The position numbers were made by a program, and so were the translations under genes. 64,000 nucleotides of DNA from Neoconidiobolus thromboides FSU 785. Taxonomy: Eukaryota > Entomophthoromycota > Entomophthoromycetes > Entomophthorales > Neoconidiobolaceae. The stretch's first letter is position 1. Every line of letters begins with the position of its first letter. Of the stretch, positions 24,429-35,172 are shown piece by piece. The stretch is taken from the NCBI GenBank assembly GCA_025603075.1, contig MU626258.1, positions 135,457 through 199,456 of the forward strand, in the 5' to 3' direction. The notes beneath the pieces are model-generated. The model was not told where the DNA came from. It did not search any database and was given only the letters and a program-made list of their open reading frames with translations.

Positions 24429-24913
24429 TGATTGTGGTTAGTTGATGTTAAAAGTAATAAAGTGGGTTTTTATTTTTTGAACAGTAAATTTCATTGATTC
24501 TTATTCTCATGAGATATTAAATTAAATTTTGATTGGCTCTCTTAAGATTTATTCATCATGTTTATAAATCTCACAATTTAGTATAAGAGAATTTAGATTT
24601 TATTAGACCATGGATTAGATAATAAATAATTATTATTTTTTAAAGTAGTTTCGTCTTAAGGGTTAAATAACTCAATTTTTAAAAGCTTATATGGAATTTA
24701 TTATCTTATCTGAGGCCTTCGCCTTCATGTTTATTATAGGATAGTCAACACTGTTTAAAAACTATCTTTATTTAAACTAAAAACTAGTCAAAGAATTGAA
24801 GCGATTTTGTTTTAACCTATCCAACTTCACTTGCCTGATTTTGCAAAAAAAGTGAGTTTAACTCAAAATCAAACTAAAATTGACTTTGTCTTTTAATTTA
24901 TTAATACTCAAAA
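24429..24913. promoter_or_regulatory. Divergent promoter region, SPF30-like and MED21
   Basis: A 485-bp gap between two genes that point away from each other. No distinct TATA box or operator can be singled out in this AT-rich sequence. Confidence 0.45.
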
Positions 24914-25561
24914 ATGGATCGTATTTCTCAATTACAAGATGGAGTTGATCAAGTATTTTTTATCCGTTTCAACTACCATTAAAATTAACCTGAGAAACTT
25001 TACAAAGCTACTTTACATGCTAATCACCAGTATTGACTACTTAAGCTCTACCGCTCCGTTTATGAGTACTAACGAAGATGTACCAATCACTCAAAATAAT
25101 CGTAAATTGATTAAATATATATTGTAATGCTTTTTAACCCTGTTTCTAAGCAAATTTCATAAGTCAAGAGGAGCTAGAAAGTAAGAGATATAAAAACTGA
25201 ACAAAAATTGACAATTTAATGTGTATTAGATTCTAAAAGAGAGCTAGCAAAAAGCATTGTTCGACGAATTAAAGATAACGATGAACTAATAATGTCTTTG
25301 CCTCAGTCTAAAACAAGCAGTGTTCAAAAAGTAATAAGATAAAAATGGTGAAAATAAATTCTAATTCTAATTTATAGAGTGAGTTAGTAGACTTAAAAAA
25401 ACAAAATGGGGTTGATTTTGAGGATTTAATGACCTATGTCCATGATTTAGGTAATCGCTATATAATTACCACTATTTGTAGCTAATTCGCAATTCATAGA
25501 AAAAGTAAGTGATGACATAACAGCTGCCTTAGATGATATTGAATCTGATTTACTTGCATAA
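24914..25561 (+). CDS. MED21: Mediator complex subunit 21 (Srb7)
   Basis: Six exons (24914-24952, 25008-25101, 25151-25180, 25230-25330, 25378-25450, 25482-25561) give 138 residues with every junction in frame. It starts MDRISQLQDGVDQ, the signature opening of MED21. It continues with SKRELAKSIVRRIKDNDELI and MSLP, the conserved block of the family, and ends in a coiled region (LDDIESDLLA). Length is as expected (130-145). MED21 pairs with MED7 in the Mediator middle module and helps link activators to RNA polymerase II. One exon is only 30 nt and the last intron only 31 nt, so automated prediction would probably miss or break this gene. Confidence 0.9.
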
Positions 25562-25692
25562 ATTATTTAAATAAAAGATAAAAACAAAAACTAATTGGAA
25601 TTATGTTTATTTATAAAAGAATACATTTATAAACGATCTCTTGAGTATCTAATATAACGTTAATCGCTTTTCTAATATAAACAAATTAAAAC

Positions 25693-26034
25693 TTACGATT
25701 TTGGGAAATCTTTGCTAATTGAGAACATTTTAATATTGGTATCTTGGTCAACGTTTTGCCATGGATGAGGATTGTTTTTTCTGTTATTATTTATTAAACT
25801 CAAAATTTTATACTTTGCTATGACTGTTTACCTATCCCATACAACATCAACTCCACGGGCTAAACGGGAAACATACCAGCCGGCACCCCCTAAGGCACCA
25901 CCAATGATAACTACAATTGGTAAAACCTAAACCCAATTTTAAATATTGTTTAATATATATCATCAATTTACTATTACCTCAAGACGGTACCAAGTTTGTA
26001 AAAAAGTTTTTTTAGCGAGATGAGAAGCAGCCAT
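25693..26034 (-). CDS. NDUFA4/MLRQ-like mitochondrial membrane protein
   Basis: Three exons give a 79-residue protein starting MAASHLAKKTFLQTWYRLE. One membrane segment (VLPIVVIIGGALGGAGWYV) is followed by SRLARGVDVVWDRKNNPHPW, which is the WDRxNNPxPW core of the MLRQ/B12D family. The family sits in the mitochondrial inner membrane and is linked to cytochrome c oxidase or complex I. The two introns are about 50 nt. It is convergent with MED21, 131 bp apart. The stop at TCGTAAG overlaps a donor-like site; continuing would need an intron of 27 nt, so I keep the stop. Confidence 0.82.
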
Positions 26035-27083
26035 TGAAGGGATTAAGAAACAAAAAAGTAGAGAAGGTAAACTAAAAAAATTTATTTACTTGGTCTGAAC
26101 TTATATATCTTCAATACACACTCTCATTGGTATTTTAAGTATAAGTTATTCCTTAGTAATAGCTTAACCTACAGTTCCAGCATGGTGGTTAAATTAAGTG
26201 TTTACATTAAGAGTAATTTATTTAATTTGGGCATCGAACCAATGAAAGGCAATGGCTTGAGCTAAGCTTATGGGATTTAGTTAAATTTAGCCACTTTTTT
26301 TATCGATTTTAATTCAGATACCATCAAGAATTTTAACTTAAATTTAGGCCTGAGCTTGATATCTTCTTTAATGTTACCACTTTATGCAAAGTTAGTAATA
26401 CTCCACTTTTCAATTGAATATTATGCAAAGTTATTTTAATAAAAACTAAAATATTTCATCCCCTATTTTTTTATTACTATGATTTTTCATTACTTGCCAA
26501 CTTGAAACCGTAAAATTTTAAATTAAACCATCTAAAATTTTCTTTCTAAGTTTGGCGCTTAAAATGAGGACTGCGTTTATTTAACTTTAAATAAATATGC
26601 TAAATTTCAATTTCAGGAGTAGCAACTGTTTGAATTAGATTTACTTAAATCCTATTTCTTATATTAAATAAATTTAAGATAAGATTTATAAAGAGAGTAA
26701 TAACAGTTAATAAAGATCATGATTACAAAATAATAAGTCTGAAAGTTTAATAGGCTCTTTATTTTTGTTTTATTTAATAAATTCGAATGCTTTTTGAGTC
26801 ATGTTTTTTAGAGTGATAGACATAAACTGCTGCTCATTTTAATTATATGATAGGTAGTGATAACTATGAATTTTAGTCTGTTTCTTTTTAACTATAAATA
26901 ACGAAAAGATTAATTTCCATCCTTAATGAATGGAAAATTTTTAACGTACTACTAAGAATTGAACAAGGGATAAATTTTACTTGATAACTTTTGAGTCTTA
27001 CATCATCTTAAAGAGCATTAAGATCAGAATTAAGGGATAAAAAATACAATTGGTGGCATTAAAGATATATAAATAAAAAAAGG
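26035..27083. other. AT-rich intergenic stretch
   Basis: About 1 kb between the mitochondrial gene and the second DGAT2. No supported gene. A T-loop-like string near 26235 does not fold into a tRNA. Confidence 0.5.
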
Positions 27084-28303
27084 GTGAATTTGATTCTATT
27101 TTTTTATTCATTGTTATTGAAAAAGATGCGAAATACCACCAATAAAGCTCTACAACTCCTGTTTAACTGGATAGTCATTTTCAATGACATCAACCTTAAA
27201 GCTATTCAATGGAACTTAATCCTTGAAGAAATAACTCATTTTTTAGTTTCAGTGTCGATAGCTGCCCTCCCGCTCCTTTATATCTGTTTTTTCTTTTTAA
27301 ATTATTACTTTAAACTTTTTGTAGCTATATACACTATATACATGCTCCTCGACCCCTCCCCAAAGCGGGGTGGAAGAAGCAACTATTACTGTAAAACTAG
27401 TGCGTACTGGAAATATTACGCTACCTATTTCAACAGCAAGTTGATCAAAACCTGTGATTTAAATCCTGATAAAAAATATATCTTTGGATATCATCCCCAT
27501 GGATTAATTGGACTTGGTGCTTTGTGTAACTTTGCTTCTAATGGGACCAATTTTATGGACCTATTCCCAAACTTAAGTTTAAAAGTGGCTACTTTACCAA
27601 TCAACTTTTATCTGCCTTTTTATAGGGACTTCTTTTTGTTGATGGGCTTAATTGATTGTGATAAAAAATCCTTGAATTTTGTTTTAAATGAGTTGAAGCA
27701 ATCGGTTTTAATTGTAGTTGGTGGTGCTAAAGAAGCGATGATCTCTAACCCTGGTAAGGCTGATCTTATATTAAATGATCGTTATGGGTTCATCAAATTG
27801 GCTATTGTTAATGGGTAATTTATATTATACTATGTAATACTGTAACATAATACAATTTAACAATATGTAATTTATAGTGCTGATTTAGTACCAGTGTATA
27901 ATTTTGGCGAGAACCATTTATATTATATTTATGAGTTAAATCAAAATAAAATATTAAAATGGATTCAAACATATTTAAAAACGACGTACGGATTTTATCT
28001 ACCTCTGATTCAAGGACGTACCCCATTCACTGAGAACTGGGGGTTTATGCCAAGGAGAGTACAGTGTACTACCATAGGTAATCATAAAATATTATATTTT
28101 ATTATGCTGATAACTATCGTTTGCTTTATTTTTTGATAGTGGGCAAACCTATCAAAGTCAAACAGGAAGATGAACCTTCAGTTGAAACAATTAAGTATTA
28201 TCATGAGTTGTATACAAATGGATTAAAGGAAATCTATGAGGAATACAAAGAGCAATATCCTCCAGAAAAAGACATGCCCGTACCTGAATTGAAATTATAC
28301 TAA
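27084..28303 (+). CDS. Diacylglycerol acyltransferase, DGAT2 family (copy 2)
   Basis: Three exons (27084 or 27126 to 27814, 27878-28077, 28140-28303) give 364 or 350 residues. The inner start (MRNTTNKALQLL, 27126) is more likely because the first 14 residues are hydrophobic and absent from copy 1. The catalytic FGYHPHG is at 27483-27503, followed by NFYLPFYRDFF, GGAKEAM and, in exon 3, VGKPIKV. Exons 2 and 3 have exactly the same lengths and phases as copy 1, so the two arose by gene duplication. Sequence identity between them is moderate, about half by eye, so the duplication is not recent. Acyl transfer to a glyceride at the endoplasmic reticulum is expected; the exact substrate is unknown. 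Confidence 0.92.
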
Positions 28304-28713
28304 TATTTATTGTTTTTTATTAAATTATTGTGACATAAGATTTAGTACATCATAGTAATTTTTTCATGCTGCTTATTTTACTAGCATTTATTATTCTGAA
28401 CCAACATGTTTGATTCATAACTTATATTAAATTAGACTTAAATTGAAACAAAAAAGTACTTTTTGATAGATTGGATGTTTTTATTTAACTAAAATTGCTA
28501 ATAAAAATTTAATGAAATATTTTAATCTTATCAACAATCACAACAATTTAACTCAACATTTTATTTTGTTACATTAAATGACTTCCAACCAAATTAAGCA
28601 ATAATTAATTGGATCAACCTAACCTAGGAACTAGTTTTTATCGTTTAGTGTTAATAACATAATATAAATATATAATGACTCAACAATATCATTAGTCTTA
28701 CCAACGAACTAAA

Positions 28714-29777
28714 ATGAAACTCGAAAAAGAGCTAAGCTATGTATTAGCACCAAGTTTACTTTCTTTATAGAAACCTTGACCCATGCTATCTTTCCACTAA
28801 CTTACTTTGTTGCTTTATTTTTGTATTTACTTTTGATCTATTATAGTTCAGCCACAAGAATTCTAATGCTGTATGATAAGCAATGGGAATGAAGAGGGCA
28901 GAGCATTCGCTCTTTCTAAGACCTAAAATTCTGATATCGTTTAATCTTCGAAGAAGGGTTTGATCTTAATCATAGTTATATACTAGGCTACCTTCTCGAT
29001 CTCATCTTAGACGTCAGTGCCCTTTGTACCTTCATTACAAATCGTATTAAAAAGAAAACATCTTTGAAAGATTTTAACATAAAGATGGCTATATTGAATG
29101 TCGATTTTTATATTTCTTTTACAAGAGAGTTTTATTATAGGATGGGCTTGATTTCATGCTCGGAATTGTCTTTATTATATTTTTTAAACCTATTTGAGGG
29201 CAGTAATTGTTGTGTCTTGCCTATTAGTGGAGCTGAAGAGTCTTTACATGCGGACCCTACCAAGCTTAATTTAGTGTTAAAAAATAGCGCCGGGTTTGTT
29301 AAATTGGGTATTGAAATGAAGTAAGTTGCTCTTATAGATATGGGACAAATTAGTAGTTTATTTCGATATTTCATAGCATGTATTTAGTGCCCATCATCAG
29401 CTTTAGAGGAAATTATTTTACTGAGCCAATCAAGCTTGAAGATGAACAAGCTTGAAAAAGTTAAGAAATTTGCTCAAGGAATATATTGCTACTACTATTC
29501 CTTTATGTCACGGTTCCGATTTCGTTCATAGTAAAGGCTATTTGTCTAAAAGAAGGCAGCTGATCGTCATTGATCAGTAGTCTTTATTTTTTGTTTATCC
29601 TCACTTATTATTTCAGTTGGGAAATTCATTTCCATTGAGAAAGAATTGAACCCAAATAGAGAAAAAGTTGAATAAGATAATTTATATTGTGAGAAATTGA
29701 AAGGATTGTACTTGAAATATGCAGTAACATATCATCTTAAAGAGTTTGAGGAGACTCCTCAGTTGAATGTTATTTGA
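28714..29777 (+). pseudogene. Decayed third DGAT2-family gene
   Basis: Downstream of copy 2 and in the same direction lies a broken relative. Fragments in order match the family: YDKQWE at about 28873 followed by a stop, GYLLDL where FGYHPHG should be (near 28985), DFYISFTREFYYRMGLISCS at 29103, LPISGAEESLHADPTK, then VGKFISIEKELNPNREKV near 29618 with a stop soon after, and a family-like end near 29777. At least five in-frame stops or frame breaks are present and the HPHG catalytic motif is lost. It cannot make an active acyltransferase. Its position shows a former tandem array of DGAT2 genes. Confidence 0.85.
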
Positions 29778-30071
29778 GTTATAAAATAAATTTTGCTTAT
29801 ATGAAATGGTTTTTAAAGTTAAATCTATGTGGGCTGGCCTATCATTGATCGTTTTATTTTCCCATATAATTAATATTATGTTGTTCAAAATATTCCTGTA
29901 CGAACATTTAAAATAATCATTTTTGTTTGATTCAATTACAATTTTATACTCCATTCTTTGGAATTTTAAACTTTTTAAACTTCCTAAACCAAATATTAAA
30001 CAATAAAATCAATGAAAACTTGTATGATAACAATATGCGAATATAAATTTCCTTTATTAATTATATTAAAC

Positions 30072-31628
30072 TTATTTGCTATTCTTAACCATTGCACAGG
30101 AAATCTCTCTTTTACCAGCATCTTTTGGAATCCAACCATTCTTAAGACCAAGTGAGTAATCCCATCCTGGATTAACACCATTTTCAGTTCTATATGTCCA
30201 AAAGAACCAACCACTACCTTCTTCAAAAGCATCCATTTGTGCTTCAACAAAGCTCTTTAAAAATTTCTTATAGTTATCAGTGAACCCTTTGTAGTTAATA
30301 AATTTATCGCATTTACATGTTGGGCAAGCAGGTTTGGCATCAAAAAAGGTGCCATCGTATTTAGCTCCATTACCAACCCCATTCAAATTCAAACCACAAT
30401 CATTTGGTGCTAACGAAAATTCGGCAGACACAGTCAAAGCAAAGTGCCCCTTACTTTCAATAAACGAATCTCTCCATCCTTGACAAGGAAATGCTATCAC
30501 ATTAGCTTCTGGCGCAGTTGCAAAGTTTGGATCAAAAGCTACATAGTTATGGGCATCAATCGCAATATTATTATAGGTAGGTTCAGGTAATTCCTTAGGC
30601 CATGTTTGCAATCCCTTAAATGCATCGTGATAAGATATGATCAAATCCTTATTATCTCCTGTAGCTTCTCTTATTAGCTTATAACTTTTTCTATAAAAAT
30701 CAGCAATCCCTTTAACGTTATTAGTTACAAAAGTATTTGGTTCATTGATAACGCCAATCATTGTAACCACATTACGGAACTCTTTTTTATTGAAATAAGT
30801 AACTACATCTTTAAGTACCTTTAAAAACCTTTCTTCATTCTTTGAACTATCTGGATCTTCAGGGTTAAGGAAACGAACCTTACCAGCTCTACCTGAATGA
30901 TTCCAACCATTTTGAGATCCAGGAACTGCATGAAAATCAAGCATTACTCTTATTCCATATTTCCTACACCATTGAATACTTCTCAATAGATATTTCCATC
31001 CACCATAAACAAATGGCTCGTCTTCTTCAATATCAATAGCCCAGTGACCAATTGGAATACGGACATGATTTAAGCCTGCATCTGCAATATCCTTAATATC
31101 ATCTTCAGTTATAAACTTATTGTAATGATTAGCCAACACTTTTTGGCACTTTTCTTTGCCTAACTCAGTACACAAAGACCATTCGTCTTCTACCGGTTTA
31201 CTAGTATGGTTGGAGTACAATGAAGGCACAATAAACGGTTCAGGCACCAACCAACCACCCAAGTTAACACCTCTCACTTTTTTAGTAGTATAATCAAATT
31301 TATCTTTTAATGCAACCGAATACGAGTTTGCCACAGCATCATTATCAAAATCACCTAAATCATTTGGTATTTTGGTCAAGTCAGGTTTTGTAAACACATT
31401 CATCTTAACGTTATTTTGAGTACCCTTTTTGGGGTCACTGCCACCATTATCCGAGTCTGGGGTTTCACCATCTTTACCGCTATCAATATTTGAGCTTGAA
31501 GTAGGAGAGTTCTGGTTCGGAATTACAACACCGAAAACGACCCCTAAAACAATGGCTAATACAACTACCAAGGCTACACTGCCTATTATCAACCATTTAA
31601 AACGCTGAATACATGTTCTTTGTCCCAT
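30072..31628 (-). CDS. Membrane-anchored exo-beta-1,3-glucanase, GH5 (copy 3)
   Basis: An intronless gene of 518 residues. The anchor is at about 12-36 (WLIIGSVALVVVLAIVLGVV), followed by a Ser/Gly/Asp-rich stalk of about 40 residues, longer than in copies 1 and 2. The catalytic domain begins KVRGVNLGGWLVPEPFI at about 117. The acid/base is E296 (GVINEP) and the nucleophile E403 in VSAEFSLAPNDCG, where copies 1 and 2 have CGEFSVASNDCG. The HEGF loop of the others is HDAF here. It ends with NPGWDYSLGLKNGWIPKDAG. The fold and both catalytic glutamates are intact, but the pocket has changed, so substrate or product preference may differ. It points towards the DGAT2 pair. Confidence 0.92.
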   Translation of the reverse strand: MGQRTCIQRFKWLIIGSVALVVVLAIVLGVVFGVVIPNQNSPTSSSNIDSGKDGETPDSDNGGSDPKKGTQNNVKMNVFTKPDLTKIPNDLGDFDNDAVANSYSVALKDKFDYTTKKVRGVNLGGWLVPEPFIVPSLYSNHTSKPVEDEWSLCTELGKEKCQKVLANHYNKFITEDDIKDIADAGLNHVRIPIGHWAIDIEEDEPFVYGGWKYLLRSIQWCRKYGIRVMLDFHAVPGSQNGWNHSGRAGKVRFLNPEDPDSSKNEERFLKVLKDVVTYFNKKEFRNVVTMIGVINEPNTFVTNNVKGIADFYRKSYKLIREATGDNKDLIISYHDAFKGLQTWPKELPEPTYNNIAIDAHNYVAFDPNFATAPEANVIAFPCQGWRDSFIESKGHFALTVSAEFSLAPNDCGLNLNGVGNGAKYDGTFFDAKPACPTCKCDKFINYKGFTDNYKKFLKSFVEAQMDAFEEGSGWFFWTYRTENGVNPGWDYSLGLKNGWIPKDAGKREISCAMVKNSK

Positions 31629-32159
31629 AGTAAGTAGCTTTGAGGTTTAATCAAATTAAAAGCATGTTTTCTTAATAAGCCTTTTATATTAGAAGAAAAT
31701 TCTATAAATAAATTTGTATTCTATAATTATCATAAAATTGTATTCAATTGAAAGTGTTAAATTTTGTCTACTTGGGTTTTATTGGCTAATAAAAGCAAAA
31801 GGTTGACTTTTCTCTTTTGGAAATATATTTTTAAAAAATTAAAACTTTCTGTTTTTAATTCTTAAAGTACTTTGTATAATTTAACTTTAATTTTTAAAAG
31901 AATTCTATGTTGTAATACCAGATTCATAGTTCTCATATATTTGTAAAATAGTCATATATGCAAAAAATTTTGCCCTAAATTTTTTGAAAGTGATAAAGCC
32001 TTAAATGAAAACTGAAGTTAAATGTAAAACTAAAAGATACATATATTTAGTAGTATGATAAATAGTGATATTACTTACATGGGAGTCTAATATACCAATC
32101 GGATAATCTTTGCATCATTAGTTTATAATAAATTAACGGAATATTAATATACAATATAT

Positions 32160-32257
32160 GGGAGTGTTTTTTTTGACTTCATTATTTTTTCCATTTTTAA
32201 GCGCTATTTAAGCGGAAAAATTGCTAGTAAAATTCTTAAACATAAAAATACATCCCT
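32160..32257 (-). mobile_element. GGGGATG-family MITE copy 7
   Basis: A 98-bp copy from GGGAGTG to CATCCCT with ATAT on both sides (32156-32159 and 32258-32261). The core AAGCGCTATTTAAGCGG is intact. Confidence 0.88.
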
Positions 32258-32504
32258 ATATTATTGTTATTGTAATTTTTTAATTTTAGATTTGGATTTC
32301 GGTTTCAGAATTAAATGAAAAGGAGTTCTATAAAAGGCTAATAATGAAATCAAAAGAAGACTAATAAGTTTTAATAAAATAAAGATATTAAAATTTTTAT
32401 AATAATATAATATTTTGAATTCCCCTTTATTTGTTCTTGGCTTGATCAGTGAATCAAAAATATAAATTTCATGTAGCATATTTAGAATTGCTCTTTGCCT
32501 TGAA

Positions 32505-32563
32505 TATTTTTTTGTTTGAGTGAAAAAACTATTAGTAAAATCCTTAAAAAAATGTATTGCTAT
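32505..32563 (-). mobile_element. Fragment of a GGGGATG-family MITE
   Basis: A degraded half copy: TTGAGTGAAAAAACTATTAG and TAAAATCCTTAAAAAAATG align with the right half of minus-oriented copies. The other half and both termini are lost. Confidence 0.55.
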
Positions 32564-32880
32564 ATATTTATTCATTTTTGAAAAAGCTGTATCATATTGA
32601 AGTATGACTAAACTGTATAAACTATATTTATTAAACATCATGAATTTGTTGAAAAGTAGGTTAAATAGTGTAACCATAGGTTTTTAAAACAATAAAATTT
32701 TACTGTTATTAGCAACTTAGTATAAGGTAATCATGTTTTGTGATTTTTGATATCATGAATTGTGAGTTAAGGTTGTTTATTAGATAATAAATAAAAACAA
32801 AGACTAAATAAATCTTCATATTCAACAATAATAGTCTTTATATAGAGCAACGTATTAAAATTTATAGTAAATTAGAAATT

Positions 32881-32981
32881 GGGGATGTGTATTTTTTGTG
32901 CTTAAGAATTTTGCTAATAATTTTTTCGCTCAAATAGCGCTTTAAAGATAGAAAAAGTAATGAAGTTAAAAAAACACCCCC
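32881..32981 (+). mobile_element. GGGGATG-family MITE copy 8
   Basis: A 101-bp copy from GGGGATG to CACCCCC, flanked by AATT at 32877-32880 and 32982-32985. The core CTCAAATAGCGCTTTAAAG is intact. Confidence 0.88.
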
Positions 32982-33547
32982 AATTATTGCTTTTATTTAA
33001 TAAAATTTATAGCTTTAATTAGCTATTACTTTTATAGTTACTTTAAATTATTATATGACTTATAAAGAATTAGTTTTTTATTGTTTACACTAAAATGCTT
33101 TTTATACACTTTTCAATATTTTATTACTGTATTACTTTATAAAATGTGTTTATTATAATTTTTATACTTGGGTTATAGTTTTTCATCCTACTCTAAAACA
33201 CATCTTAAGTGTCATTTTAATCAAAAAGTTTTTTAGCTCAAGCTCCAAGCTCTTTACTGAAAACAGGAATTAAAAAGAAATTTAGAAATAAGTAACTAAA
33301 GATTTTTTCTGATATAATTTTAAAATTACAAAGTAAAATTAGCAAGAATGTTCTATCTACTTGTGTAAACCACTCTCTTATTTATATGGTAAGATATATA
33401 TCTATATTAAGCAACTATATTAACAAAGCATTGCTATAATAGCGTATTGTTAGTAAACAAAAACCTGAACTTGAGATTCTAACATATGATCTTTCAACTA
33501 TCAGTTAATAAGTTAATGCGTAGATAATTCTAATGATGAATAAAAAT

Positions 33548-33605
33548 AAAATATAAAATATAAAATATAAAATATAAAATATAAAATATAAAGTATAAAA
33601 TATAA
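33548..33605. repeat. Tandem ATATAAA heptamer repeat
   Basis: About eight head-to-tail copies of a 7-bp unit (ATATAAA), with one unit carrying a G. A minisatellite in intergenic sequence. Confidence 0.85.
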
Positions 33606-34307
33606 ACATTTAATATTGTTTAAATAACCCAATCATCATTTTCTTATAAAGAAATCCGGATTTTCAAGTTTATTGAACCAATGTTTTTTAAAGCAGGTTT
33701 TTGTATTGGAACATTCAATTTAATATTGTAATGAACTGAGTTGATATACTTTTAACATATATTGAAACTTTTTTACACCAGTTTTTCAATAGTTCATATA
33801 AATCTTAGAGAATAAAAAACTCGGTGACTATAAATTACCTTTTATCAACAGTATTATCCGTACTTTAATGTGTTGAAATTATAATATTATGTTATCGAAT
33901 TTCATTTTGTAATAATCAAAAATAAGCAACTCCACACTTAAATTAGTTTAAATCATTTTATTTTATGATGCATTAAATTATATAAAAATTCAATATCTAA
34001 GGATTAGGGATAATTCGTCTTTAGCAATATAAACCTTACTATATAATTAAGTATAATAGGTATAAGTACATTTATATAATCATAAGTATTCAAACAATTA
34101 AATCAGTTTATTAATAAATCCTTCAGTATCAAGCTTTTAACTTAATATATAAATTTACCCTACCTTAATATATTAACAAGGCCATTTAATTATATGCGAT
34201 TTTTTCAGTGGTTAATCAGGTGATAATGTTTGATTTTATTGGACCAAGTGCGTTTAAGGTTGGTGGCTTCAAATTAGGGATAGCACCCTTTTATAAGTAT
34301 AAATAGA

Positions 34308-34315
34308 AACAGAAA
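34308..34315 (+). promoter_or_regulatory. TATA box of the F-box-like gene
   Basis: TATAAATA lies 32 bp before the start codon at 34347 and stands out from the surrounding sequence. It supports this frame being a transcribed gene with a very short leader. Confidence 0.45.
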
Positions 34316-34346
34316 AAAATGTTAATAGAAAAACTTTTAAACAACT

Positions 34347-34919
34347 ATGGCAGAGAAATCTTTACCTTATGAGCTTGTAATTCAATGCCTTATAAACTTG
34401 AACTATGATGTTTTATGGAACTGCAGCAAAGCAACAAGCCCAAAAGAAACTATATTTACAGAAGCTATAAGAATTAAATTATTGATGGAAAAGCCTTCCA
34501 TTAAGTTCCGCTATCGCCTAACTAATTTATGTCCTAGAGGAAACTGCTCTTCTTCATATATAAATAAGCCTTTTTGTAGCTGGGAGAAGGGAGTCCACTT
34601 AAAGTTTGATTCTCAGCATCAAAATTTAGAAATAATACCTGAGTGCCACTATTCTTCATTGATTAAGAAAGAAAAATCTAGCTTTAGGATAACTGCTAAC
34701 AATATCCAAAACGAAGAGTTAATTTTTAATCCACTGGTTGGCAATACACTAAAATTTGAGCCCAACAATCAATTTAATATGACATTGATGGTGGAATCCT
34801 GTAATATTGCTTCGGGAGAAGATATTCGTTTAAGGATAAATAGTATCAATGTCACACCAGAATTGCTGTTCTCAAATCCAGAGTTGTATGATCTTCAAAA
34901 TAATTGTTTTTACCTTTAG
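34347..34919 (+). CDS. Small protein with F-box-like N-terminus, unknown function
   Basis: An intronless open frame of 190 residues. The first 45 residues (LPYELVIQCLINLNYDVLWN followed by CSKAT) follow the hydrophobic pattern of an F-box, which would bind Skp1 in an SCF ubiquitin ligase, but the match is weak. The rest is a mix of short predicted strands with four cysteines between 61 and 80 (CPRGNC then FCSW). I do not recognise a substrate-binding repeat. Codon use and length support a real gene; a TATA-like box sits just upstream. It could equally be a lineage-specific orphan. Its direction is opposite to the coiled-coil gene that follows and the two are convergent. Confidence 0.6.
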   Translation: MAEKSLPYELVIQCLINLNYDVLWNCSKATSPKETIFTEAIRIKLLMEKPSIKFRYRLTNLCPRGNCSSSYINKPFCSWEKGVHLKFDSQHQNLEIIPECHYSSLIKKEKSSFRITANNIQNEELIFNPLVGNTLKFEPNNQFNMTLMVESCNIASGEDIRLRINSINVTPELLFSNPELYDLQNNCFYL

Positions 34920-35172
34920 TTATGTTTAATATGTACTTAATTTTTGATATCTAATATACAGTGGTTTATTTAATTGTGTTTTTTAATTTAATGTTATATT
35001 ATTGTTGAAATCTTTATCTAATATAAAAATCAGTCTTTAAATTTTGAGTTAATAGTAAAAGAATCAATTATCAAAAATAGTAATTAAAGCTTTATTATTT
35101 ATCAAAATTAAATATATTAATATAAATATTGAAATAAAAACATTTGATTTAAACTTTTCAAATACATTAATT

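Larger units (their letters stand above)
31629..34307. other. Gene-poor stretch with MITEs and a tandem repeat
   Basis: No protein gene is supported in this 2.7-kb region. It holds two full and one partial GGGGATG-family elements and a 7-bp tandem repeat, listed separately. A 136-codon open frame at 32267-32677 overlaps the MITE fragments and has no recognisable content. Confidence 0.55.

Noticed and set aside
25667-25693. Possible extra intron at the 3' end of the NDUFA4-like gene
   Set aside because: The intron would be 27 nt, shorter than any other supported here, and the added tail has no family match.
26228-26275. tRNA-like T-loop and D-arm strings on the minus strand
   Set aside because: GGTTCGATGCC is present but the T stem has a mismatch and there is no acceptor or anticodon stem.
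32267-32677. 136-codon open frame on the minus strand
   Set aside because: It overlaps a MITE fragment, is rich in I, F, K and L as expected from AT-rich DNA, and shows no domain.
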